Of a DNA stretch of 64,000 bases, positions 1 through 8,897 are shown piece after piece (the first letter of the stretch is position 1; each line of letters opens with the position of its first letter). A model generated the notes under the pieces. It searched no databases. It saw only the letters and a program-made list of their open reading frames with translations, and had not been told where the DNA came from. The DNA lies in contig NZ_JAKFGM010000001.1 in the NCBI RefSeq assembly GCF_021502585.1, forward strand, positions 248,001 to 312,000. The letters run 5' to 3'. This stretch comes from Sphingomonas cremea. GTDB lineage: Bacteria > Pseudomonadota > Alphaproteobacteria > Sphingomonadales > Sphingomonadaceae. The translations under genes and the position numbers were made by a program.

Positions 1-1536
1 TGCGGCGATCATGGTTGGAGACGACTGGATCGCGGTGCGCTGCATATAATGTTTGACGCCGCGTACACCGCCCATCTCCTCGCTGCCGCCGGCGCGGCCC
101 GGACCGCCATGAACTAGCACCGGCAGGGGAGAGCCATGACCGGTAGATTCGGCGGCGTTGGTGCGGTCGATAACGAGCATCCGGCCATGATAGGCCGCAG
201 CGCCCTGGACGAATTCGCGCGCAACGTCGGGTGAAAGAGTAAACAGCGATAGTGCCAGGCTGCCCATTCCCCGATTGGCGAGGCTGATGGCGTCAGCGAT
301 GTTTCGATACGGCATGACGGTTGAAACCGGCCCGAATGCCTCGACATCATGGACGGCAGCGGTGCCCCACGGGTCGTCGGTCCTGAGCAGGATGGGCTCC
401 ATGAAGGCGCCTCCCGCGATACCCGGGCTGGCGTCGGGGTTGCCGGCGACGATCCGCGCGCCCGCGGCAGTCAGCTTGGCGATCTGGCCGCGGACATCGT
501 CGCGTTGATCGGTCGAGACCAGCGCACCCATGCGGCTTTCCTTTTCGCGCGGATCGCCGACGCGCGTAGCGGAAAGACGTTCGCGGATCGCGGCTTCGAC
601 CGCATCGAGATGCTCCGCGGGGGCCATGGCGCGGCGGATGGCGGTGCACTTCTGCCCCGCCTTGACCGTCATCTCATTGACCACTTCCTTGACGAAAAGG
701 TCGAACTCAGGCGTGCCCGGCGCGGCGTCGGGGCCCAGAAGCGAGGCATTCAAACTATCCTGCTCGGCAACGAACTTGACGCTTTCGCGCTGGACGACAG
801 GGTGGGAGCGGAGCTTGAGCGCGGTCGAAGCCGAGCCGGTGAAGCTGACTACGTCCTGGCCGGTAAGGTGATCGAAAAGATCACCGACCCCGCCAACGAT
901 CAATTGTACCGCACCCGGTGGCAGCAGGCCCGTGTCAATCATCACCCGGACTGCGGCTTCGCAGAGGTAAGCAGTCGAACTCGCCGGTTTGACGATCGCC
1001 GGCATGCCCGCGAGCAAGGTAGGCGCGAGTTTTTCGAGCATGCCCCAGACCGGGAAGTTGAAGGCGTTGATGTGGACCGCCGCGCCCTGCATCGACGTGT
1101 AAATATGCTGGCCGATGAAGCTGCCGCTTTTCGAAAGCGGCTCGACCGCACCATCAAGCAGGACATGGGCGTCTGGGAGCTCGCGGCGAGCCTTGGACGA
1201 GAAGCTGAAGAGGGTGCCGGCGCCGCCCTCAATATCGATCCAGCCATCCTTGCGGGTGGCGCCTGTCAGATAGTTAAGTTCATACAGCTCTTCCTTGCGA
1301 GACATAATCGCCAGGCCGAGCCCTTTGATCATCCGCGCCCGATCGTGGAATGTCATTGCGCGAAGTGCCGGTCCGCCAACCTCTCGGGCGTGACGCAGCA
1401 TGTCACCGAAATCCAGCCCACCCGAACCGATCGTGGCGACCAAACTTCCATCGATTGCAGATGTAAGTTCGGCAAGCACTCCATGGCCCGGAATCCAGGC
1501 GTCTCGAGCGTAATTGAGCAGCTGCACGGTTTTCAC
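1..1536 (-). CDS. paaZ: PaaZ, oxepin-CoA hydrolase / semialdehyde dehydrogenase (partial, C-terminus off window)
   Basis: Bifunctional ring-cleavage enzyme of the phenylacetyl-CoA pathway. The visible 512 codons cover the N-terminal aldehyde dehydrogenase domain, which oxidises the semialdehyde made after oxepin-CoA hydrolysis. The C-terminal MaoC-type hydratase domain should lie beyond the left edge. Recognisable blocks are ALRAMTFHDRARM near residue 60, the INAFNFPVWGMLEKLAPT block, and KAGQKCTAIRR with the catalytic Cys at about residue 297. The frame is open to base 1, where HYMQRTAIQSSPTM corresponds to the domain junction of E. coli PaaZ. The start is GTG at 1536, with GAGGAG six bases upstream. 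It is on the opposite strand to paaABCE and separated from paaG by ppk2 and sulP. Confidence 0.93.
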   Translation of the reverse strand, partial: MKTVQLLNYARDAWIPGHGVLAELTSAIDGSLVATIGSGGLDFGDMLRHAREVGGPALRAMTFHDRARMIKGLGLAIMSRKEELYELNYLTGATRKDGWIDIEGGAGTLFSFSSKARRELPDAHVLLDGAVEPLSKSGSFIGQHIYTSMQGAAVHINAFNFPVWGMLEKLAPTLLAGMPAIVKPASSTAYLCEAAVRVMIDTGLLPPGAVQLIVGGVGDLFDHLTGQDVVSFTGSASTALKLRSHPVVQRESVKFVAEQDSLNASLLGPDAAPGTPEFDLFVKEVVNEMTVKAGQKCTAIRRAMAPAEHLDAVEAAIRERLSATRVGDPREKESRMGALVSTDQRDDVRGQIAKLTAAGARIVAGNPDASPGIAGGAFMEPILLRTDDPWGTAAVHDVEAFGPVSTVMPYRNIADAISLANRGMGSLALSLFTLSPDVAREFVQGAAAYHGRMLVIDRTNAAESTGHGSPLPVLVHGGPGRAGGSEEMGGVRGVKHYMQRTAIQSSPTMIAA

Positions 1537-1646
1537 TCGGGTCTCCTCGGTGGCGCCAAGGTCCCTTAGAGTTTCAACAGTCGCGGAGAAAGGCGCGATT
1601 TCGCAGTCTGTCGCTCGCAGGGGTCAGGTGCAGCGTCGCAAACGCC

Positions 1647-2099
1647 TCACTTAGGCGCCCAGCCAAGTGTCATGGCCACGTCGCCGGGCTTGCCGCCGGG
1701 AAAATCGACAATTTCCACCCGCAGCTTATAGCCCTTGTCGCGAAAATATTTTTCCCAGAGTTGGTAAATTTCCTTCGGAACACCCGTCAGAGTTTGTTCC
1801 CAGCCTTCTTCCATCTGATTGATCGCGCGGCCGCCGTCAGTGCAGAGCTGGTTCGGGAATCGGTGGACCTGTACCTCCGTCCGGAGGTTTCGAACCGCGC
1901 CTTCGATCATCGTAATCGCTCGCTTGATCGCTTCCTCATCGGAAACCCCGGACGGCTTGGTCAATTGATCGAGCAACGCCTTCTTCTCAGCTTCGGCCTG
2001 TTGCTGGATCCTCGATTCCTTCGCGGCTTCTTCGGCTTCGGCAATTGCTATCTTTTTGGCGAAATCACCTGCCGAGGGCACTTGCAAGTCTTGCATCAT
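1647..2099 (-). CDS. Hypothetical protein, charged coiled-coil N-terminus
   Basis: 150 residues that I do not recognise. Residues 15-50 are Ala/Glu/Lys/Gln-rich and look helical or coiled-coil. The C-terminal half contains a compact mixed region rich in Trp, Tyr and Lys. No signal peptide or membrane segment is visible. It lies 21 bases downstream of ppk2 on the same strand, so it is probably cotranscribed. Two ATG codons stand in tandem at 2099 and 2096, and a GAGGAG motif precedes them; the second has the better spacing. A link to polyphosphate metabolism is only suggested by position. Confidence 0.75.
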   Translation of the reverse strand: MMQDLQVPSAGDFAKKIAIAEAEEAAKESRIQQQAEAEKKALLDQLTKPSGVSDEEAIKRAITMIEGAVRNLRTEVQVHRFPNQLCTDGGRAINQMEEGWEQTLTGVPKEIYQLWEKYFRDKGYKLRVEIVDFPGGKPGDVAMTLGWAPK

Positions 2100-2120
2100 A
2101 CACTCCTCGCATAGGAAATC

Positions 2121-2939
2121 TTAGAATAGTTCAGGTACCATCTTGCGATAATAATTCGGTGCTGATTCGCGACGAATCTTCCTTCGTGGAAATTTTACCT
2201 TGGGACGATCTACTTCCTCATAAGGTACGAGGCTCAGGAAATGCTTGATGATATTCAAGCGGGCGCGTTTCTTGTCGTCGGAATTTGCAACATACCAAGG
2301 CGCCCATTCCGTGTCTGTCGCCTTAAACATGTCGTCACGCGCATCCGTATAATCATCCCACCGGTCATATGATTTGATATCCATCGGCGAGAGCTTCCAG
2401 ATCTTCCGACCATCATTGACACGGCTCTTTAGCCTCTTTTGCTGTTCCTTCGGACTCACCTCGAGCCAATATTTTACTAAGATTACGCCGGAATCGACGA
2501 TGGCCTTTTCGACCAAGGGCGCAGCGCTCAAGAATTTCTTGGCCTCGCGCTTGGTGCAAAAACCCAGAACCCGTTCAACGCCCGCGCGATTGTACCAACT
2601 TCGATCGAAGATCACGATTTCACCAGCTGCCGGCAAATGCGGCAAGTAGCGCTGGACGTACATTTGGGACTTCTCCCGCTCGGTGGGAGCGGTCAGAGCC
2701 ATGACACGGAAGACCCGCGGACTGACTCTCTCCGTAATCGCCTTGATTACGCCACCCTTGCCGGCGCCGTCTCGTCCTTCAAAGCAAATGCATATCTTCG
2801 CTCCGGTCGCCTTGGCCCATTCCTGAAGATTCACGAGTTCAACATGAAGCTTGGCCAGCTCCTTGAGATAAACCTTATCCTTCAATTTCTTCCCACGGTC
2901 GGCGTCATCGAGAGCTTCAGCCGGATCTTCCCTTGCCAT
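2121..2939 (-). CDS. ppk2: Polyphosphate kinase 2
   Basis: PPK2-family kinase moving phosphate between polyphosphate and nucleotides, in the cytoplasm. The 272-residue single-domain form shows Walker A EGRDGAGKGG at about 54-63 and the Walker B-like FDRSWYNRAG at about 111-120, followed by an arginine-rich lid. The reading frame is open up to 3026, but ATG at 2939 is preferred because GGAGG lies five bases before it and the family fold begins shortly after. The gene is divergent from sulP across a 259-base gap in which I see no gene, only a weak CCCC/GGGG hairpin near 3115. Whether it prefers NDP or NMP substrates cannot be read from sequence alone. Confidence 0.92.
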   Translation of the reverse strand: MAREDPAEALDDADRGKKLKDKVYLKELAKLHVELVNLQEWAKATGAKICICFEGRDGAGKGGVIKAITERVSPRVFRVMALTAPTEREKSQMYVQRYLPHLPAAGEIVIFDRSWYNRAGVERVLGFCTKREAKKFLSAAPLVEKAIVDSGVILVKYWLEVSPKEQQKRLKSRVNDGRKIWKLSPMDIKSYDRWDDYTDARDDMFKATDTEWAPWYVANSDDKKRARLNIIKHFLSLVPYEEVDRPKVKFPRRKIRRESAPNYYRKMVPELF

Positions 2940-3198
2940 GACTACCTCCAGGCTTGATGCGGCCTGCCGCGAGCCGAAATGAAATGTCGACGGTCCAACA
3001 AGCAGACAGCTATTGCCATCAGTCACTATCGGCCATCGCGCGGCGCCGTTGGTATCGGGTTAAATACGTAGCGGGCGGCGGCCATGCAGCTGTCGTTCAA
3101 CCGCACTTTTCCACCCCGATTAGGGGTTTGACCTTATTGGCTAAGCTTCCGGTCGCCGCGATGCTGTTCGAAGACGCTGACACGCAAGGATGCTTTGA

Positions 3199-4887
3199 TT
3201 GGGATTGAACCTTCCCTTTTTTGCAAGCCTGTCCGGCTATCAAGCGAGCTGGGTCCGCTATGACGTCGCTGCGGGATTGGCCGTCGCCGCCGTGGGCCTG
3301 CCGAGCGCCATCGCCTATCCCGCGATTGCCGGGCTGCCTCCTGAAACCGGCATCTATGCCAGCATCGCGCCGCTGATCGCCTACGCCTTCTTCGGCCCTT
3401 CTCGGAAGCTTATCGTCGGGCCTGACGCGGCCATCATGACGATCCTAGCGGCCGCCCTTGTATCGATCATGGCGAGCGCGCCAGCGGGAATTGACCGTAC
3501 CGCAGTTGCTGCAATTCTGGCGCTTGGGGTCGGTCTATTTTACCTTGCGGCGTGGGTGCTTCGGCTCGGTGTACTTGCCAGTTTTCTTTCCCGCCCAATC
3601 CTGATCGGGTTCTTCACCGGAATCTCGCTTTCGATCCTCGTTGGTCAGATCAAACGCGTCACCGGCGTCGACATTGAATCAGACGGTTTGATCAGGCCAG
3701 TAATTGAGCTGTTGCAAAAGACCTCATCGATCCATTGGCCGTCACTCGTGCTGGCCTTGGGGATGTTCGGTTTGCTGCAAATCGTTAGGATTGTGCGCTT
3801 TCCTGTGCCTGGGCCGGTTGTCGTTTTGGTGCTCTCGGTAGTGCTATCCGCGCTCTTCAATTTCGAAGGCCAAGGAATCGCTATTGTCGGCGACATTCCG
3901 ACGAATTTGCCTTCGCTGACCTTGCCGCAGCTTGCCGGCCTGCCCCTGCAAACATTGGCGCTCGGCTCCGCAGCGATATTCCTTGTCAGCTTCGGCTCCG
4001 GAATCATTACGGCTCGAAGTTTTGGGGCATTAGGTGGCTACCAGGTCGATCCGAACCGCGAGCTGGTCGGATTTGGCGCCGCCAATATTGCCGCTGGTCT
4101 CATCGGCGCCATCCCGGTTGGCGCCTCCGATTCGCGCACCGCGGTGAATTTGAGCGTAGGCGGCCGATCGCAAATGGTCAGCGTTGTTGCCGCCGCAACC
4201 TTGCTCGCGGCCCTGGTCTTTCTGGCGCCTGCTCTCAGGATTATCCCGATTCCCACGCTTGGCGCGATCCTGATGGCGACGGCCCTGGGCCTGATCGATT
4301 TCACCGCACTCAGGCAGATCTGGCGCATAAGCCGGATGGAATTCGTCTTTGCATTCATTGCTCTGCTGGGCCCGATCAGCCTGGGCGTCCTCAACGGTGT
4401 CCTGCTCGCGATTGCCGCGACGCTGGTCTATATCCTTCGCAAGACCATGTTTCCCCGCGATGCCATGTTGGGCCGCATTCCGGGACGAGATGCATTTTAC
4501 AAATTGCACCGCACGCCCGAGGCCAGGCAGGTACCCGGCCTCGCCATTTGCCTGATCCAGGGAGCCCTGCTGTTTTTCAATACCGACTATATCGAGTCGC
4601 GCCTTCGTTCGATTGCCGACAATCTTTCCGCCGACACCCGGTGGTTATTATTGGACGCCAGCTCCATTCCCCAGATCGATAGTTCTGCGGCCGAGATGCT
4701 CACTCAGCTGTGTATCGAATTTCGCGAGCGCGGGATAAAATTCGGCCTAGCAGAGCTTCATGCCGAGGCGCGTGAAATGCTCGATCGGGCAGGGGTCATC
4801 GAGTGCATTGGATCCGATATGGTGTTCGACGTACTCGAAGACGCCTATAGGTTTTTCGAGGCCAGCAATGACCGCCCGAAACAATAA
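3199..4887 (+). CDS. SulP/SLC26-family anion permease with STAS domain
   Basis: 562-residue inner-membrane transporter. Residues 1-430 contain roughly a dozen hydrophobic segments, with the family blocks GLPSAIAYPAIAGLPPETGIY near residue 35 and GPDAAIMTILAA near 75. Residues about 450-555 form a cytoplasmic STAS domain, with LLLDASSIPQIDSSAAEML as its core. The family carries sulfate, bicarbonate, molybdate and other anions; substrate is not determinable here. The start is TTG at 3199 with AAGGA eight bases upstream; no in-frame ATG fits better. It converges on paaG. Confidence 0.88.
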   Translation: MGLNLPFFASLSGYQASWVRYDVAAGLAVAAVGLPSAIAYPAIAGLPPETGIYASIAPLIAYAFFGPSRKLIVGPDAAIMTILAAALVSIMASAPAGIDRTAVAAILALGVGLFYLAAWVLRLGVLASFLSRPILIGFFTGISLSILVGQIKRVTGVDIESDGLIRPVIELLQKTSSIHWPSLVLALGMFGLLQIVRIVRFPVPGPVVVLVLSVVLSALFNFEGQGIAIVGDIPTNLPSLTLPQLAGLPLQTLALGSAAIFLVSFGSGIITARSFGALGGYQVDPNRELVGFGAANIAAGLIGAIPVGASDSRTAVNLSVGGRSQMVSVVAAATLLAALVFLAPALRIIPIPTLGAILMATALGLIDFTALRQIWRISRMEFVFAFIALLGPISLGVLNGVLLAIAATLVYILRKTMFPRDAMLGRIPGRDAFYKLHRTPEARQVPGLAICLIQGALLFFNTDYIESRLRSIADNLSADTRWLLLDASSIPQIDSSAAEMLTQLCIEFRERGIKFGLAELHAEAREMLDRAGVIECIGSDMVFDVLEDAYRFFEASNDRPKQ

Positions 4888-4907
4888 GGCGTAACCGTCA
4901 GCTGCAA

Positions 4908-5687
4908 TCAGCGGCCGGTGAACTTCGCCGGCCGCTTCTCGAGGAATGCTGCAACCCCCTCGCGATAATCGTCAGTGAAACCCAGGCGGCGCATCTCGTC
5001 GCGCTGCAGGTCAAGCTCCTCGTCAAGGCTACGCGACCAGCTGGTCCGGACGATCTGCTTGATCGCCGCAAGTCCGAGTGGGGGGAGCGCGGCGAGCTTC
5101 TCCGCCAGTGAATCGACTTCGCTGTCGAGCCATTCGCCGCCCACGCATTTCCAGATGAGCCCCCAATCGGCGGCCCGTTGCGCCTCCAGCGGTTCTCCAG
5201 TGAGCGCGAGGCCAAGTGCCCGCGCCTGGCCGACGAGGCGGGGGAGGTGCCAGCTGCCGCCGCTGTCAGGGATCAGGCCAAGGGCGGAAAAGCTCTGGAT
5301 AAACTTGGCGGTGCTGGCGGCGACAACGATGTCGCATGCCAGAGCGATGTTGGCACCTGCGCCCGCGGCGACGCCGTTCACCTTGGCGATCACTGGCTGG
5401 GGCAGGGCAGCAAGGGTTCGGATCAGCGGATTCCAGCTTTCCTCGACCGTCTCGCCAAGGTCGACTGCCTCCCCGGGCGCAACCGCGCGGTCGTTGAGAT
5501 CCTGTCCGGCGCAGAAGGCGCGGCCCGCGCCGGTCAGGATGACAACTCGGGCATCTCCGAGATTGGCCAAGGCCTCGCGCAGCTCGGCGTGCATTGCACG
5601 AGTGAAGCTGTTGAGACGGTCGGGGCGGTTTAGCGTAATGCGGGCGATGCCGTCGGAGATCGCCACTTCGATGGTTTCATAATCCAT
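4908..5687 (-). CDS. paaG: PaaG, 1,2-epoxyphenylacetyl-CoA isomerase
   Basis: Crotonase-fold enzyme that isomerises the ring epoxide to oxepin-CoA, the step between PaaABCE and PaaZ. The match to PaaG is close along its length: LNRPDRLNSFTRAMH near residue 20, GAGRAFCAGQDLND at 53-66, the oxyanion-hole block GVAAGAGAN at 105-113, and catalytic Asp141 in IPDSGG. The 259-residue length is normal. The frame continues upstream to 5927, but that part antisenses paaA, so ATG at 5687 is the start. It is divergent from paaA with a 57-base shared promoter region, in which I could not recognise a PaaR or PaaX operator. Confidence 0.93.
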   Translation of the reverse strand: MDYETIEVAISDGIARITLNRPDRLNSFTRAMHAELREALANLGDARVVILTGAGRAFCAGQDLNDRAVAPGEAVDLGETVEESWNPLIRTLAALPQPVIAKVNGVAAGAGANIALACDIVVAASTAKFIQSFSALGLIPDSGGSWHLPRLVGQARALGLALTGEPLEAQRAADWGLIWKCVGGEWLDSEVDSLAEKLAALPPLGLAAIKQIVRTSWSRSLDEELDLQRDEMRRLGFTDDYREGVAAFLEKRPAKFTGR

Positions 5688-5744
5688 GGGAACGGGTCTA
5701 GCCGCGTGGCTCGCGCGTTTGAAGTGCACAGGCGAAATGGTTAG

Positions 5745-6737
5745 ATGAGGACAATGTACACCACCGAACTCAACAAGAACGTCAAGCCGATCGAGGTTGC
5801 GGAGGACCCGGAGCTGGTTGCCGCCTTCGAAGCGCGGGTCGCAGCGGACGAATTCATCGAGCCCAAGGACTGGATGCCCGATGCCTACCGAAAGACGTTG
5901 GTTCGGCAAATTTCGCAGCATGCCCATAGCGAGATCGTCGGCATGTTGCCTGAGGGCAATTGGATCACGCGGGCCCCATCACTACGCCGAAAGGCGATCC
6001 TGCTGGCAAAGGTCCAGGACGAAGCGGGGCATGGCCTATATCTCTATTGCGCTGCCGAGACGCTTGGGACGAGCCGAGAGGAGATGATCGAGGCACTCCA
6101 CTCGGGGAAGGCCAAATATTCGACGATCTTCAACTATCCGACACTGACCTGGGCCGACATTGGTGCGATCGGCTGGCTCGTCGACGGTGCGGCGATCATG
6201 AACCAGGTGCCGCTACAACGCACCAGCTATGGCCCCTATGCCCGTGCCATGGTCCGGGTATGCAAGGAGGAAAGCTTCCACCAGCGCCAGGGCTATGAAA
6301 TCATGATCGCGCTGGCCAATGGCACGGCGGAGCAGAAGCGGATGGCGCAGGACGCTTTGAACCGCTGGTGGTGGCCGAGCCTGATGATGTTTGGCCCGCC
6401 GGACGACAATAGTCCTAACACCGAGCGATCGATGCGCTGGCGTATCAAGCGTGAGACCAATGACGAACTTCGCCAGAAATTCGTCGACATCACCGTACCG
6501 CAGGCCGACTTCCTCGGCCTTTCCGTTCCCGATCCGGAAGTGCAATGGAACGAAGCGAAGGGCGGTTATGATTTCGGCGAGATCGATTGGGAAGAATTTT
6601 ACGCAGTGGTCCGCGGTGAAGGCCCGGTCGCCAGGGAGCGGATGAAGGCCCGGATCGAGGCGTGGGAAGATGGCGCGTGGGTGCGCGATGCTGCCGCCGC
6701 GCACGAATTCAAACGGCGCCAGCGGGCTGCGGCCTGA
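5745..6737 (+). CDS. paaA: PaaA, phenylacetyl-CoA epoxidase catalytic subunit
   Basis: Catalytic diiron subunit of the multicomponent ring 1,2-epoxidase acting on phenylacetyl-CoA. The carboxylate-bridged iron ligands are seen in the four-helix core: an upstream Glu region, DEAGHG at about 92-97, and a second Glu/His set in [10 protein letters not shown] about 80 residues later. The length of 330 residues is typical. It is the first gene of an operon continuing through paaB, paaC, paaE, tyrB, E1 and E2. ATG at 5745 and ATG at 5754 are both possible starts; neither has ideal Shine-Dalgarno spacing. Confidence 0.95.
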   Translation: MRTMYTTELNKNVKPIEVAEDPELVAAFEARVAADEFIEPKDWMPDAYRKTLVRQISQHAHSEIVGMLPEGNWITRAPSLRRKAILLAKVQDEAGHGLYLYCAAETLGTSREEMIEALHSGKAKYSTIFNYPTLTWADIGAIGWLVDGAAIMNQVPLQRTSYGPYARAMVRVCKEESFHQRQGYEIMIALANGTAEQKRMAQDALNRWWWPSLMMFGPPDDNSPNTERSMRWRIKRETNDELRQKFVDITVPQADFLGLSVPDPEVQWNEAKGGYDFGEIDWEEFYAVVRGEGPVARERMKARIEAWEDGAWVRDAAAAHEFKRRQRAAA

Positions 6738-6763
6738 GGCGACGGCATTTAGGGGAGACGCTA

Positions 6764-7051
6764 ATGTCCGGTCACGATTGGCCGCTCTGGGAAGTGTTTG
6801 TGCGCGCGAAGGGCGGGCTCAACCACCGTCATGTCGGAAGCGTTCATGCACCCGACGCCGAGCTGGCACTTCGCCATGCCCGCGACACTTACACTCGGCG
6901 GTTGGAGGGGGTGTCGCTTTGGGTCGTGCCGTCATCGTCGATCGTCGCGTCCGATCCGGCCGACGCCGGGCCCTTGTTCGAGCCGGCAGAGGATAAGATC
7001 TACCGTCACCCGACTTTCTACGACATTCCCGATGTCGTGAAGCACATCTGA
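6764..7051 (+). CDS. paaB: PaaB, phenylacetyl-CoA epoxidase structural subunit
   Basis: Small (95 residues) subunit that bridges PaaAC pairs in the epoxidase. The start is fixed by MSGHDWPLWEVFVR, typical of PaaB, with GGGGAG upstream of ATG 6764. The core AELALRHARDTYTRR is conserved in the family. Its stop overlaps the paaC start by one base, indicating translational coupling. Confidence 0.93.
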   Translation: MSGHDWPLWEVFVRAKGGLNHRHVGSVHAPDAELALRHARDTYTRRLEGVSLWVVPSSSIVASDPADAGPLFEPAEDKIYRHPTFYDIPDVVKHI

Positions 7052-7824
7052 TGCCAACGCTTCCTGCAAGTGAAGTGGATGTCGAGGAAAAAGTCGAACT
7101 GGCTTTTGTCGATTATTGCCAGCGCCTGGGAGACGATGCGCTGATCCTTGGCCAGCGGATTAGCGAATGGTGCGGCCATGCGCCGGTACTGGAAGTCGAC
7201 CTAAGTCTTGCCAATCTGGCGCTCGACCTGATCGGGCAGGGGACGAATTTCCTCGGTCTCGCCGGGGACGCCAACAAGCTGGCGTTTCATCGCGACGTTC
7301 TCGACTGGAAAAATTGCCTGCTGGTCGAGCAGCCAAATGGCGATTTCGCGCAAACGATCGCGCGGCAGATGCTGTTCTCGACCTGGCAGCACATGCTGTA
7401 CCAGCGACTGGCCAATTCGAGCGATGCGCGGATCGCGGGCGTCGCTGCCAAGGGCGTCAAGGAAGTGGCATACCACCGGGAACTGGCCGCCGATTGGGTA
7501 ATACGCCTGGGCGACGGTACCGAGGAGAGCGCTCGACGGATGGCGCAAGGCCTCGACTGGTGCTGGCGCTTCATTCCCGAGTTGTTCGAGGTCGATGAGG
7601 TGCTGGCCGGGCTCATCGAGCGCGGCATCGCCACCGATCCGCGCGAGTTTGAGGCCGAGTATCGCGCCGAGATCGATCGGGTACTGACCGAAGCAAAGCT
7701 GGATGCGCCGGCGGAGCAGCGGCCGATCCTTGGCGGTCGGCGCGGCCACCACAGCGAGCATCTCGGCCATCTGCTGGCGGTGATGCAATTCCTGCCCCGC
7801 ACCTATCCTGACGCGACCTGGTAA
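7051..7824 (+). CDS. paaC: PaaC, phenylacetyl-CoA epoxidase scaffold subunit
   Basis: 257-residue ferritin-like partner of PaaA. It folds like the catalytic subunit but does not carry the active diiron site. Characteristic blocks are LGQRISEWCGHAPVLE near residue 30, DLIGQGTNFLGLAG near 60 and EVAYHRELAADWV near 140. TGATG coupling with paaB at its start and TAATG coupling with paaE at its end leave no space for paaD, which normally lies between paaC and paaE. Confidence 0.93.
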   Translation: MPTLPASEVDVEEKVELAFVDYCQRLGDDALILGQRISEWCGHAPVLEVDLSLANLALDLIGQGTNFLGLAGDANKLAFHRDVLDWKNCLLVEQPNGDFAQTIARQMLFSTWQHMLYQRLANSSDARIAGVAAKGVKEVAYHRELAADWVIRLGDGTEESARRMAQGLDWCWRFIPELFEVDEVLAGLIERGIATDPREFEAEYRAEIDRVLTEAKLDAPAEQRPILGGRRGHHSEHLGHLLAVMQFLPRTYPDATW

Positions 7825-8897
7825 TGGCTGAGCATTTCTACCCGCTCAGGGTCGCGGAGATCGTGCCTGAGACCGAAGAAGCCTATTCGATCCGGTTCGA
7901 AGTGCCGGAAGAGCTGAAAGACGCCTTTCAGTTCAAGGCGGGGCAGCATCTGACGCTTCGGACGGAGCTTGGCGGCGAAGAGGTGCGGCGCAACTATTCG
8001 CTTTGCACCGCCCCGGCCGACGAGGAGCTAATGGTTACCGTCAAGCGGATCGCGGGCGGTGTATTTTCGAACTGGGTCGGCGAGCAGTTGAAAGCCGGCG
8101 ATACGCTGGACGTCATGACGCCTCACGGGTCGTTTACGACCGAATTCGATCCGAGCGCGAAGCGGCATTATGTGGGCTTCGCCGGCGGTTCCGGCATTAC
8201 GCCGGTAATCTCCTTGGTCCGAACGGCACTGAGCGTCGAGCCGGGCAGTCGCTTCACCCTATTCTACGGTAACCGCGACTCCAATTCGGTCATCTTCCTG
8301 GAGGCGCTGGCGGCGCTGAAGGACAGCTATCTCGGCCGGTTCGAGCTCTATCATTTCCTCAGCGATGAAGAGGGTGATGTCGAGCTGTTCAACGGTATGC
8401 TCGACCGTGAGACGTGTGACGAGGCGATCGAGCATCTGATTGACCAGCCCGAGGAGGTGGACGCCTGGTTTATCTGCGGCCCCGGACCGATGATGGACGC
8501 CGCCGAGGCAGCGTTGCTTGATCGGGGCGTAGCGAAAGAGCGGATTCACATCGAGCGTTTCACCGCTGGCCGGCCTTCTGCAGCGCTCGCAGCGCAAATG
8601 GCGGCGTTGCAGGAGGAAGCGGCTGGGCTAACGCTCAGCGTCACGCTCGACGGACGAACGCGCAAGGTCGAATTTTCAGCCGCCAACATCCTCGATAGTG
8701 CGCGAGAGGCCGGGATGCCCGCGCCGTTCGCGTGCAAAGCGGGAGTTTGCGCGACCTGCCGAGCCAAGGTTACCAAGGGAAAGGTCGAGATGGCCGCGCG
8801 CTATGGACTGACCGACGAGGAAATTGCGGCGGGATATGTGCTGACGTGCCAGTCGGTGCCTGTCGGAGAGGGGGTGGCGGTGGACTATGACGCGTGA
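7824..8897 (+). CDS. paaE: PaaE, phenylacetyl-CoA epoxidase reductase
   Basis: NADPH-dependent flavo-iron-sulfur reductase (also called PaaK) passing electrons to the PaaA diiron centre. Domains in order are an FAD-binding ferredoxin-reductase barrel with RRNYSLCT near residue 55, an NAD(P)-binding domain with GFAGGSGITPVISL near 120, and a C-terminal plant-type [2Fe-2S] ferredoxin domain. The ferredoxin ligands are CKAGVCATC around residues 303-311 plus a later Cys in LTCQS. The length of 357 residues matches the family. It starts inside the paaC stop codon and its own stop overlaps the GTG proposed for tyrB. Confidence 0.94.
   Translation: MAEHFYPLRVAEIVPETEEAYSIRFEVPEELKDAFQFKAGQHLTLRTELGGEEVRRNYSLCTAPADEELMVTVKRIAGGVFSNWVGEQLKAGDTLDVMTPHGSFTTEFDPSAKRHYVGFAGGSGITPVISLVRTALSVEPGSRFTLFYGNRDSNSVIFLEALAALKDSYLGRFELYHFLSDEEGDVELFNGMLDRETCDEAIEHLIDQPEEVDAWFICGPGPMMDAAEAALLDRGVAKERIHIERFTAGRPSAALAAQMAALQEEAAGLTLSVTLDGRTRKVEFSAANILDSAREAGMPAPFACKAGVCATCRAKVTKGKVEMAARYGLTDEEIAAGYVLTCQSVPVGEGVAVDYDA

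Noticed and set aside
349-1569. Long plus-strand open frame of 406 codons
   Set aside because: It is antisense to paaZ, whose minus-strand frame carries all the family motifs; the plus-strand translation is Arg/Asp-rich without recognisable domains.
2954-3208. 84-codon plus-strand frame in the ppk2-sulP gap
   Set aside because: No ribosome-binding site or family features, and it runs into the sulP start region; looks like a chance opening.
4908-5927. Longer paaG with 80 extra N-terminal residues
   Set aside because: The extension is antisense to paaA, and PaaG homology begins at the ATG at 5687.
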